Assembly (NCBI GenBank): GCA_037954665.1
Contig: JBBMOL010000038.1
Location: 1,674,001 to 1,738,000, forward strand
Length of the DNA: 64,000 bases
From: Laguncularia racemosa
Lineage: Eukaryota > Streptophyta > Magnoliopsida > Myrtales > Combretaceae
Direction: 5' to 3'
Positions 54,784-64,000 of the stretch are shown here, one piece after another (position 1 is the stretch's first letter; each line of letters starts with the position of its first letter). The notes below the pieces were generated by a model. It had not been told where the DNA came from, did no database searches, and worked only from the letters and a program-made list of their open reading frames with translations. The position numbers and the translations under genes were made by a program.

Positions 54784-55827
54784 TGATGTGCCTAAACACA
54801 CTTAAAAGCACATCTAAAGGACTTAAGAAAAACTATCTCAAGTCAAGGCAAAATCGAATCCAAAAAAAGGGCAAAATGACGTAAACCAAGTGAAGATATG
54901 ATGAAATCCAAATGTCCAATGATATAATCAGAATACTTCAATGAAAATGTCTTCTAACAACACTCTAATTTCATGTAATCCACGCAAATGAAGCCTCAAT
55001 TTGACAAAGAAAAACCGTAACAAAACAATCCCTTTCCAATGGTGAAAATCACGTTATCAAGGAAATCCTTAAAGATGAATTAGATCAATATCATAATTCC
55101 TTCAAATAATCACAAGAATTCGTGAATAACAACAAGGATATCTGACCAAGAAATATCTCAATTCAACCCTAGATACAACACACTAGAGAAGAAAAGAAAT
55201 CACAACAAAATGAAATTGATATAACTCACAATTTCAAGATGTTGCACTCGCCACAATTTCAACTTCTTGGGATTGAAATTGATAAGAGAATTTGGAATTA
55301 GGAAAACCCTAAGCCCTCTCACGAAATGTGAAGTATTTGTTCTGCAAAATAAGCCTCCTCAAACCCTCTCTTAAGCAAGTATTTATACTTGCTACTCCTA
55401 GGGTTAAAAAGTGTTTAAAATTACAAGTTTGCCACTTTTAAGGTGGCTAACCCTAAATGAAAGTTACAAAGAAATAAAAGTGTCCCAAAACCAAAATACA
55501 ACCAAAATAGTTCAATAAAAGAAGAAATATATAAAATAAATGGTCTTCATGATGCCGGTCTTCTATAGGATCCATCGGCTCAGCTCATCGCCGGTTCAGG
55601 TCGGTCCATGGATAACCCACAAGCTGAGTCTGAGGGAGTTTGTCCATTGCCCTATAGAATATGATAAGTGTGCCTGTTGGAAAACACAATACAAGAATAA
55701 TAGAAAAGAGGTTAATATATAAATAATTCCAGGGTCGATCTGCTCAAAATGGGCCCTCAACACCAAGATTTGAATTCCTTTGGTTATTGCCCTAATGATA
55801 GGTCTTGTCGGATTTTTATTCCTGTCA
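54784..55827 (-). mobile_element. Solo LTR, family A, minus strand, TSD TGACG/TGAAG
   Basis: Plus-strand ends TGATGTGCC and TTCCTGTCA. Terminal stem ATGTGC (54786-54791) / GCACAT (54808-54813). TATA near-palindrome AAGTATTTATACTT at 55377-55390. It shares GGTCCATGGATAACCCACAAGCTGAG (in two runs) with the copy at 46730. Flanks differ by one base. Only one end module is present. Confidence 0.87.
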
Positions 55828-57224
55828 TGAAGTCTAAAGTTTACGCCCCCTTTGACCTTGGGTTAGGGATTCCGAAGCCACCATCAGTGCCCAGGTCATT
55901 ACCCGGTTTATTTATCTTATCACTTAGTTAATTATGATATCTTATTATCTTAATAGTGAACGCTCTCATGCCTCTCTACACCAGATGGAGCAAAATCCTC
56001 AAGGATAGGCCAAACTTGGATCCGTCAAAGCGCGACAATCCCCTAGTCACTTAGTTCGCACGTGGCGGAACAGCAATTCTCTTGATCACTTCCGACACAT
56101 CCTATGATAGTGATAGCCTTCAATCTCATCCAATGTCTCGTGAAAATGCATGTCAGGTTTTTAAATCAGGTCTTCTTCCTTAATTAATTTATTTACAATG
56201 ATCAAACAACATTTACAATCACAATCAATCATACCACAAAAGTAAACATCAAACATTCCATTTCACTCATCACAACAAGCACAAATCATGTTCTTCTTAT
56301 CACTCATCACAAGCATAGATTATACATTTCTTGTTACATAACACCGACACTAAACCCAAACCCCATGGACGTAGACCTATCCCGTTTTATGTTGGATTAA
56401 ATTATCTCGGCACCTCTCTGTGCCATTTCTTTTAAATGTTAAACCACTCGGGTCGACTTATGATCATTTTTTACACCTTTGATTTACATTAATCATCTTT
56501 GACACCTCTGTGCCATCGTACTTCTCAAGTGCTCTATCATTCTCATACTTTCAAGAGCCAACAAGGTCGTCTCGCATCTTCCTTTTTAATGTTTTTAGGA
56601 CACTTGTGTATAATATACATATATACATGTCTATACATATATATGTTTGGGACCTTTCCTCAATTAAGGACAATTTACTAGACATTTGCCCTTACGTACT
56701 TAAGAGGGTAAGAAAATATGGTCATTGATTTGTAAAAATTAAGGTTGCACTCATGATTTGGTATGATTATGTTCATGAGTGTGTTTCGTCATTTAAAATA
56801 GGAAAATAAGTTTGTTAAGTGTATGTATACACATTCAGGAGCCAACTTTGAAATGTATACATAATGATACCTATACACCCTATTCTAACTAAGCATACAT
56901 ATTCGGTAGCTATAGAAGGAAAAGCTAAGTTTCTATATTTTAGTTTATTCGGAAGAAAACAATTTGTAAAACATGGGTTAGGCTTATGGTTATAGCACTA
57001 GCAATATGATGCCAAGTGCTATCATTTAGGTGATGACATCTAAACTCTCGGACCATTCATTCCCCTATATTCCTCCTGACTTATTTTCTAACTCATTAAT
57101 TCCCACCACATAACTCAACAATAATCACATTAAATAACAAATACAACAATTTCACATACACAGCATTGCACATATAACATAATATAGTAGTATATCATTA
57201 AGTTTCCCACTCACTTGTTTAGGG

Positions 57225-57860
57225 TTGTCGTAGTCTTAGTTGGAGTCGAGTGATTCCAGCGGATAACTCCTTTGCGTTCCTCTTGAAGTCAGTATCCTTC
57301 TGCGATGCTTTCTTAACCCAATCATAAAGCTGCATCTCCACCTGACTTTGGTAGTCTTCTAGCACCCGATATATGTACTCTACTCATCTTATGATAGATG
57401 ACAAGGGGTGAAGTTTCCTCCTTATGGAACTTTGGGCGAGCAACATTTGAATGTTGAACTTCCTTCAAATCTATGCTTCCAACACCTCAAGTTGTTGTGA
57501 ACGACTATCTGTTTTCCTTGTGTAGAAGTTGAGCGATGGAATGTCTTTGACTTGCCAAATTTGGAATTCCTTCTTCCACTTATGCAAGATATCTTTGGAA
57601 AGGACAATTAAAGATTTTGCATTAGGGAATTTGGCTAAGAATGATTTTCCTCGACATCCTTTGAACATTCTATTGTGAAATCCATCTCATTCCAACTATC
57701 TCCTAGTCCATTATCTTGGATATTGCTTGAATTACTCCCTTCACCAATTACATCATCATAGACACTTTTCTCATCTATGAAGCATCTTTGAACCTTTCAT
57801 TTATCCAATTGTCTTTAATATCTTCTAACAGACTACTTGTAGGATAACTCGTAGGATTTA
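57225..57860 (-). pseudogene. Coding-like block of unknown origin inside the giant LTR
   Basis: On the minus strand an acidic segment SLLEDIKDNWINERFKDAS and VIGEGSNSSNIQDNGLGDSW (57850-57680) is followed after a frame shift by FLAKFPNAKSLIVLSKDILH, KWKKEFQIWQVKDIPSLNFY (57645-57530). RKFNIQMLLAQSSIRRKLHP and VEYIYRVLEDYQSQVEMQL, YDWVKKASQKDTDFKRNAKE come next, ending near 57225. Internal stops are TAG/TGA at 57469-57471, 57463-57465 and about 57391, compatible with C-to-T decay of CAG, CGA. Composition looks like a helical, partly coiled-coil protein. I do not recognise the family; it could be a captured host exon set or a private retroelement gene. Confidence 0.4.
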
Positions 57861-57954
57861 GCGGTCCTTAAAGGTTTGTATCATCTTCTTTCTTCTCTTC
57901 TTTGTTAATGTTTCCACCTACGAGTTCCTCATACTTTCTATTGGTTTTCATCCT

Positions 57955-58925
57955 CACTCACGCTTCCATCATACATACACCAACCTTTTCCACACACCAC
58001 ATGCACACCAACATACACATATTCTTATCCATTTACTTTACACATATTACACACTTCCCATATCCATACTTAAATACCCACACCATACATCATCTCATAC
58101 ACTTACTCACATACTCCATATACATCTTACACCATCCGTATGTATACACCCTTCTCGCACACCACATATCATCCCATACCTATACACCTCACATACATCA
58201 CACCTTCATACACATACATACCACACACCCACATATACATACCACCCTACATTACTTCATGCACCTACGCGCATACTCACAAGCATTATACACTCGGCTC
58301 CTCCTCTACACATACACGCACCTTTACACACCATACATCATCACCAAAACACACACACATCCTTACATACACATCATACACCATCAACCACACATACACA
58401 CTTCATTTACACACACACACATTCTGCATACACTAGATCACCTCATACACACGTGCACTCACTCACATACATTACACACACATGGTTCCTCCTTCTTACA
58501 CATACATACACCCTCATATACATCACACACTATCTCTAACACATGCGCACACCCTTGCATACGCTACATACCATCACTTACACTTACACACATCTGTACA
58601 CACACCTTGCACTATCACCCAAGTTTATACATATCACCATATACCTCGCACCCACCATCACACACACTATACTCTATCATTCACATACATACACACTTTC
58701 CCACATACATCACACACATCCCTACACACATACGAATACATACATCTTCATTCCCGCACACACATACGCACCTTCCTCCACACGCATACACTTTCGTACA
58801 TCCACACCATCATCCACACATACACTTGCATCCTCACACATTCTTACACACCTCACACACCTTCAATCACACATACACATATACACACTTTTCCATATAC
58901 ACCCCACATTCCCCTGCATTTACTT
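57955..58925 (+). repeat. ~1 kb of CA/TA-rich low-complexity sequence
   Basis: The tract is built from CACATACAC, CATACATAC, CATCACAC and similar words, with almost no G on this strand. Long open frames here (for example from 57902) encode only His/Thr/Tyr/Ile/Pro and are spurious. Alternating purine-pyrimidine steps are frequent. It ends in a C/T-only stretch (58920-58970). Confidence 0.9.
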
Positions 58926-59034
58926 TCTTATTCTTTTCTTTCCTCTTTCCTTCCCTTCCCTTCCCTTCTTACATTCTACTCCACTTCATCTTTTCCTCCC
59001 TGCTGGCCCGTCAATACACACATACCTAGGACCT

Positions 59035-59690
59035 GATCACCGAAGGAGGTTGCTACTGTTGCTGTTGTCGTCATGGTCGTTGTGGCTGACGTCGGGGCCA
59101 TTGTTGACATTGATGTGAGGATCGCCGTTGCTGTTGCTATTACAGTTGTTCTGGCAGTCGTTGCGTAGTTGTTGTTGTCATTGCCTTCATCATTGCCGTT
59201 GTCGCCGGAGTTGCTAGGTCGAAGTAGTCACAGTTGCCATCGTCGCCACGGTTGTAGTTACCGCGGTTGCTGGGCCATTGCTGCTGTTCTTCGTTGTCGT
59301 TGGGGTCGCCGTTGGAGTCACCATTGTTGTCCTTTGGCTGGATACTACCGTCACCGTCCTTGTCGCTGCCGTTGCTGTTGCTTCCGCCATCATTGGGAAA
59401 GGAGACCGGACGAATATGATGCCAAGCCGCTATCCGTTACCCCGCCGTCGATGCCACCGCCGTTGCTGCGATCGGGGCCACCATGGCTGCTACTATGGAG
59501 ATTGCTGTTGCTGCCACTATTGGGACCGTCACTGCCGTTGCCGTTGTTGCGGTCGAGGTCGCCACCATCACTACCGTTGCCGTTGCTTTTGCTGTTGCTG
59601 TTGAGGGTCGTAGCTGCCGTTTTCGTTGTTGTTGACGTTACCGCCGTCGCTGTCATTGCCGCTGAACATTGTCATCGGTGTTGTACGCCG
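59035..59690 (+). repeat. GTT/GCT/GCC triplet-rich low-complexity tract
   Basis: Irregular triplets of GTTGCTGTTGTCG type continue for about 650 bp with local GC content far above the surroundings. All frames give Leu/Val/Ala/Cys- or Asn/Gly/Ser-rich nonsense. It resembles an expanded trinucleotide array that has decayed. Confidence 0.88.
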
Positions 59691-59940
59691 AGAAGGGAAA
59701 AAGGAGAACGGAAGGGAAGAAGAAGACGGCCGAAAAATGAAGAAGAAAAGAAGAAAAGCCAACGCCTGCTGGGGTGCCGTGATCCGAGTGAAGGATGAAG
59801 AGGAAGAAGAAGGAAGAAGAAGAAAGAGGAAAGAAAGGCGGAAAATGGGAGAGAGAAGGAGAGGTCAGGGGCAGGGGGGGCCGGGTTTGGAAAAGTAGGG
59901 GAAGAAAAGAAAAGAAAGAAAAGAAAGGATGGGACTTTTT
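59690..59940 (+). repeat. Purine-only tract (GAA/GGA-rich)
   Basis: About 250 bp with almost no pyrimidine on the plus strand: GAAGAAGAAGACGG, GGAAGAAGAAAGAGG and AGGGGCAGGGGGGG. It is adjacent to the triplet tract on one side and a T11 plus AT-rich segment on the other. Such tracts can form triplex DNA. Confidence 0.88.
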
Positions 59941-60609
59941 TTTTTTCTGTTATATATATTTATATGTTTATTTATATATTATATTATAAATATATTTTAT
60001 TTAAAAATATCTCTATTTTAACTTTTCATACGCGTACGAAAATACTTTTAAAAATTATATCTTTAACAATTTATTACAAAATTTTATGTTTAGGTTAATT
60101 TGATTATTCTGAAGACAAATATTTACTCTAAATTTTAATATGAAATTCCTAGATTTATAATTTAAATTAATTTCATTATTTAATTTAATATAGTTCAAAA
60201 ATTATGTTTCGGATGATTTATTCTTTTAATTTAATTTACTCGAACTAAAGGACTTACAATTATTTTTATTTATCTATTTATAGGTCTATATTTAGATATT
60301 TTTCGATTACTTCGCTTCCTAAATTTATTCAGTAATACATGTCATATAATTCCATTTGTTAAGTTCATTGTCTTCTTTTATTTGCCCAAGATTATTGCTT
60401 CTAATTTTTTTATTTTTAAAACCTATTATTTTCTCAAAATATTAAAATAATATTCATGCGTTGCATCATTTGAATTTTTGTTGTACATTTCTTGAAGTTT
60501 TTAATATTGCGAAATTGTTTCTCTCGCTACTGCGACCTAGAAGTACTTATTATTCTATTTATTTTTTGTAATTATTTATATAATTTTTCAAAAATTTTCG
60601 AACTTCACA

Positions 60610-61861
60610 GAAGGAAATTGGGAGATAATAGTTTCAACTAAAGGAAAATGACAATTTAAGTATTGGAAACAAATTATTATCACAACAATGGAATTAGTCT
60701 CATATTAAACTAAACCCATAAAGTTAAAGGTACTTCCAAGAGTACATTAAATTCTAATAACAATTTTGTAAATTTTCTAAAACAATCAAAGCGAAAAGAA
60801 AGCCTCTATAAATGTCAAATTGTACTATGGCAATCTTAAATTGGTTACATTAACTAGTAATTCCTTGATAATAAAGACCTTGTTCTAATATTTTTTTTTT
60901 ACTTATTTTTTACAATTCTCGATCCATCATTTCAATCCTTAAGTAGATTAGAACATCCAAAAAACCTTTATCCTGTCCAACAACTTAAATCAATCTATGT
61001 TCATAATATGTACATAATCCATCACCATTTAATGAAAAAAACTTACCAAAGTCACAAATGAGCCAATGATTTCACCACTAAAGACAAATGGCACATTTAA
61101 ATCCCTAGACAAAACATAAAAACAAGGAAACACAACTTTGCAAATACCATATAACTTGGTATATATATATTAACAATGAATATGTGGTGTCTCTTGAATT
61201 GCAACAATTAAGATGCCAACTTTTCAAACTTTTCCTTGTAGCAGCAACAAGATAACAATAAAGATTAATTTTGGATTATTTTTTAAAATAGTAAAACTTA
61301 ATGTTATTGCATATACCTATTGGATCAACTCAAACCCATAGGACTTAACCAACGACAACAACCTTATTAATAGAAAAAGTAGTAAAAGAAAAAATATGTT
61401 AGCAAATGAACTAGAAAATTCATAAGGAGCATCAAATGAGTTATTCAAACCTTATCTCCATAAAAATTGAACTCCATTAGGAATTTTTCGCTTGTGAACC
61501 TTTTTTCTTTAAGGGTGTAATATACAGCAAAGGGTAGTTGCAACATCATATGTGCTACCCCTATGAGCATTGTGGAGAGAAAAAATCTACCAATTATGAC
61601 CACTATTAATCAATTCCAAAATTCCGAATAATGTAAGCAAGCGTATTAAATGTACTCACAAGGTTCAATAAACTTTTATGTTCTTTCTAATGCTAAGTCT
61701 TTCAAAAATGTTGATTTACTCTTAATCTTTTTAATCAGCCATTTTCATTGGGCACATATAATAAAAGTATAATGGGAATCAAATCAATGTAGCAATAGGA
61801 CCCATAACAAGAGTGAGAGCTAGTAGACTATGGAACTTAGCATCAAGAATCATTTTTGAAC
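60610..61861. other. End of the 131-bp repeat, then spacer with coding-like scraps on the minus strand
   Basis: 60610-60690 completes unit 2 of the 131-bp repeat. Further right the minus strand has short open blocks such as YVLSRDLNVPFVFSGEIIG (61115-61055) and LIGVAHMMLQLPFAVYYTLK (61570-61510), with the last block, ALTLVMGPIATLI, at 61825-61785. They are hydrophobic and coding-like but unlinked, so they may be debris of a membrane-protein gene. No confident gene. Confidence 0.35.
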
Positions 61862-62204
61862 AAATGGAACCTGAACACATTCACATAGTGTCTTTATTTA
61901 CTTTATATAATTTTTTTGTATTTAATTAGGTACATTTATCAGTATTACAAGACAACGAGCAAACACAATAGTGCTTCGTTTGTGGATGATTCACAATCTA
62001 TGGTGAACCTAAATGAATCAAAGAAACTGGCCTTGTGTTGTGTTTTATGGACCGAAGAGAACATCAAAGGAATTGGCGTCATGTGTAGCTATTTTATATT
62101 TGTTATTTTTCCATATTTAGTACAAGTATAAATACTTGTAAAAAGACAACAAAAGGATACTTTTTGGGGAAATAAAATCCAGTTGCTTTTCACATGGAAA
62201 GAAA

Positions 62205-62239
<35 letters not shown>

Positions 62240-62505
62240 CGTGGTTGGTGGGATGTTATGTTTCTCTTCTATTCCATACATACTCTTATCAATTTTTAGA
62301 TTAGGAATTGTGGCAAGTGAAATTGTTGTGTGTTGCATCAACAATTGCAAATAGTTCCTTAATTCTATTAGTGTGTCATATCTAGTAAGGATTTAGGAGC
62401 TTCATTTTATTCTTATTACATGTTCAATTAGGGCTCACACCAATTTGTTGCACAATTACTTAATTGAATCTTCAAATAGGATTGTTAATTGGAATTAGAT
62501 CTTGG
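61862..62505 (+). repeat. LTR fragment, family B, second copy, with a 34-base G run
   Basis: Aligns with 17145-17876 (shared ACAAGACAACGAGCAAACACAA-type block, GGTGAACC, AAATACTTG, AATTGTGGCAAGTG, GTGTGTCATATCTAGTA). TATA near-palindrome AAGTATAAATACTT at 62124-62137. G34 at 62205-62238 lies in the transcribed leader between TATA and the CTCTTATCAATT block. No TSD was found. Confidence 0.6.
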
Positions 62506-64000
62506 CATCTGAAAGTATCTATGTTAATTGCATGGATTTAAGTAGATATCTACATTATCATTATTATCACATGGCAAGAGGAGCTACTATTATAATCGTC
62601 CTAAAAGGTTCAGTGCAATGATTTTTTTTATTCTATAGAAATTTCAACAGAATTGTCCTATAAATTTCTCGGACATACTAAAAATCAGTTTTTTAGTGAC
62701 CATTTTTAATAAAAACCAACATCCGATTTAAAAATAAAGAGGATAGCTTACCGATATGTATGAACATCCATGACACGTCTCTTGAAACCAATACTAATTT
62801 GTGACTATCAACAAAATAAAGTAGCACAAAGTAAAAATAGAGTACTTTGTTTTGTTTCCTTTCTTTATTTCTTCGCTCTTAACTTCCTGATAGCATGTAT
62901 AAGTAACATTTCCAAACCCATGAGACATAGCATATAACGTCTCCAGTAAAACTTATACTCTTGACTTCAACATCAATGCAATGGATATGTTATATATACC
63001 TATAAACCCAAAAAGAAGTAAAACTTAATTATGCATTGATTTCTAGTAATATCTTTCTCTCCTCAAGCTATAGTAGAAACATGTGAGGAACGGATAGCCA
63101 CGACTACCAAGTTATACAACCCCTGCATAACATATGTATATCTAATCAGTTATGTGTTAACAATACAGAAATGTATTGAGCAATTACATCAAAATGGAAT
63201 AACTAGAAGGAAACGACAACAAATTCTTAAGAAAAAGAAAAAAAGCGAGATTATGCTACCCAAAGATGAGACTTTATTAAAAAAAATGGCACTTTGACTG
63301 GTTTCAGAGGCCGAGGGAATAAAAAATATATAAATAAAAAAAAATAAAATGACAGAGGCTGAGGGAATGTGTCACTGTTGCTGGAAAACGGAATGTAAGA
63401 AGAGGAAAGTTGCAAGACTGCCTTGTCGTTGACATACGATGACTGTTGTCTTCAACGAGGTTTTAATACCAGCGATCGGTCGATCAAACCGAGTGAAATA
63501 GTAGGGAAAACCTTAGACAAACGAATGGCTTATTAAGGAATCATGGAAACCAAGTCCGACAGACGAGCAGCGTTTGGTTCCCAATATCTCGTGGTATTGG
63601 ATTGAACAAAAAATTTTATCTTTTGTTTGATTTAAAAAATTGATTTAAGTACTGAACAAAAAAAAGTGTTGGAGTAGTAGATAAAATGACTAAAATTTGT
63701 ATCATATCAAATACAGTACAAAAAAGTGTTGGAGTAATAGACAAAAAAAGTGTTAGAATATTGAACTTTATTTTTTTTATAGTACTTGCCTATTATATTA
63801 AGGATATTGATTTAATTTATTTACTATTAGAATTTGCAATATGCATTAAAATATTGTAATTTAATTTAAATTATAGTTATTAAATATTAAGGAAAATTAT
63901 TGTAATTTAATATATATTAATTTTTTATAATATTAATATAATTAACATTATGGTTATTAAATATAATTTATAATTTTTTATGACAATTATTAAATATTAT
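62506..64000. other. Unassigned AT-rich end of the window
   Basis: No gene is supported. A short GC-richer island (63400-63570) contains an ATG followed by ETKSDRRAAFG. From GCGTTTGGTTCCC (63571) onward the sequence has the look of a small DNA transposon end (CGTTTGGTTC motif, repeated AAAAAGTGTTGGAGTA at 63661, 63723 and 63747). The other end is outside the window, so this stays tentative. Confidence 0.3.

Larger units (their letters stand above)
54123..60609 (-). mobile_element. 6.5-kb insertion read as a giant solo LTR (Tekay-like ends), TSD GAAAG/GAAGG
   Basis: Plus-strand ends are TGTCACGCCCC (54123) and CTTCACA (60609); reversed, TGTGAAGTTCG ... GGGGCGTGACA, the terminal form of Tekay/Del LTRs. 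The flanks GAAAG (54118-54122) and GAAGG (60610-60614) differ by one base and lie in the restored 131-bp repeat, which proves an insertion. No gag, RT or integrase is seen, and no internal direct repeat, so a solo LTR is the simplest reading. Subtracting a nested solo LTR leaves about 5.4 kb, unusually long. GGTGAGCACACCATGG (54538) parallels the TTAGCTCACC block of the Tekay LTR at 41966. Confidence 0.72.

Noticed and set aside
57902..59118. Long open frames (up to 375 codons) rich in His, Thr, Tyr, Ile and Pro
   Set aside because: They arise from CA/TA low-complexity DNA that has no stop codon by composition. Three overlapping frames are equally open, and there is no start context or domain.
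59169..59898. Open frames rich in Leu/Cys/Arg and Lys/Arg, and an Asn/Gly/Ser frame on the other strand
   Set aside because: Products of GTT/GCT triplet and purine tracts; all frames open, no domain, composition explains them.
54123..60609. Full-length retrotransposon with internal coding region
   Set aside because: No pair of internal LTRs, PBS, gag or RT motif was found; the ends plus TSD fit a single very long LTR better.

Overview
This is a piece of a plant nuclear genome, almost certainly a flowering plant and probably a eudicot. The evidence is the AT-rich base composition, a two-exon purine permease (PUP) gene, and almost wall-to-wall plant retrotransposons: Ty1/copia SIRE-like, Ty3/gypsy chromovirus, Ty3/gypsy Athila/Tat-like and L1 LINE. 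I see no tRNA or rRNA gene, and nothing bacterial or CRISPR-like. Only one gene looks intact and host-encoded, the PUP gene on the minus strand at 13022-16401. Most other coding sequence is decayed transposon sequence.

Left part (1-13 kb): the 3' end of a plus-strand copia element (RNase H, an env-position accessory reading frame with an internal ~690-bp duplication, PPT, 3' LTR from 10218). It was later split by a chromovirus-like element of 'family A' (3261-8556: LTR, gag, protease, a scrap of the pol C-terminus, LTR, with no RT or integrase) and by a family A solo LTR (8736-9740, TSD ATTGT). The PUP gene and its promoter follow to about 16.5 kb. Then come a related LTR fragment ('family B', 17.1-17.9 kb), a 3'-truncated L1 LINE on the plus strand (18.3-22.5 kb), a family A LTR tail with PBS, and a minus-strand copia element truncated in RT (22.97-28.5 kb). 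Next are an unassigned spacer, a 'family C' LTR (30.1-30.7 kb) and a minus-strand L1 fragment (30.8-32.1 kb).

Right part (32.1-62.5 kb) is a nest that can be resolved by target-site duplications. A ~131-bp tandem repeat received a Tekay/Del-type chromovirus (32805-54072, TSD TATAC). Its 5' LTR was hit by an Athila-like, RT-less element (33141-40634, TSD ATAGA, PBS to tRNA-Asp). Its pol was hit between RNase H and integrase by a minus-strand family A element (45917-50744). That element in turn contains a family C solo LTR (48008-48901, TSD CACAC). About 50 bp beyond the Tekay element, the same 131-bp repeat carries a 6.5-kb insertion (54123-60609, TSD GAAAG/GAAGG), read as a minus-strand giant solo LTR. 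This holds a second family A solo LTR (54784-55827), a broken coding-like block and three consecutive low-complexity tracts. A second family B LTR with a 34-base G run lies at 61.9-62.5 kb. The last 1.5 kb is AT-rich and unassigned.

The most unusual signal is in family A. The 3' end of its LTR is built as a ladder of two or three modules of about 130 bp, each ending in a short terminal hairpin, CACATCA or a variant of it, and a tRNA-iMet primer-binding-site-like sequence. Independent copies on both strands carry the ladder, while solo LTRs of the same family have only one rung. A second theme is that three separate gypsy elements keep protease (two with gag) but have lost exactly RT-RNase H-integrase, and at least one of them has near-identical LTRs and a perfect TSD. 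A third is a 10-bp palindrome CACGGCCGTG shared by LTRs of unrelated families.
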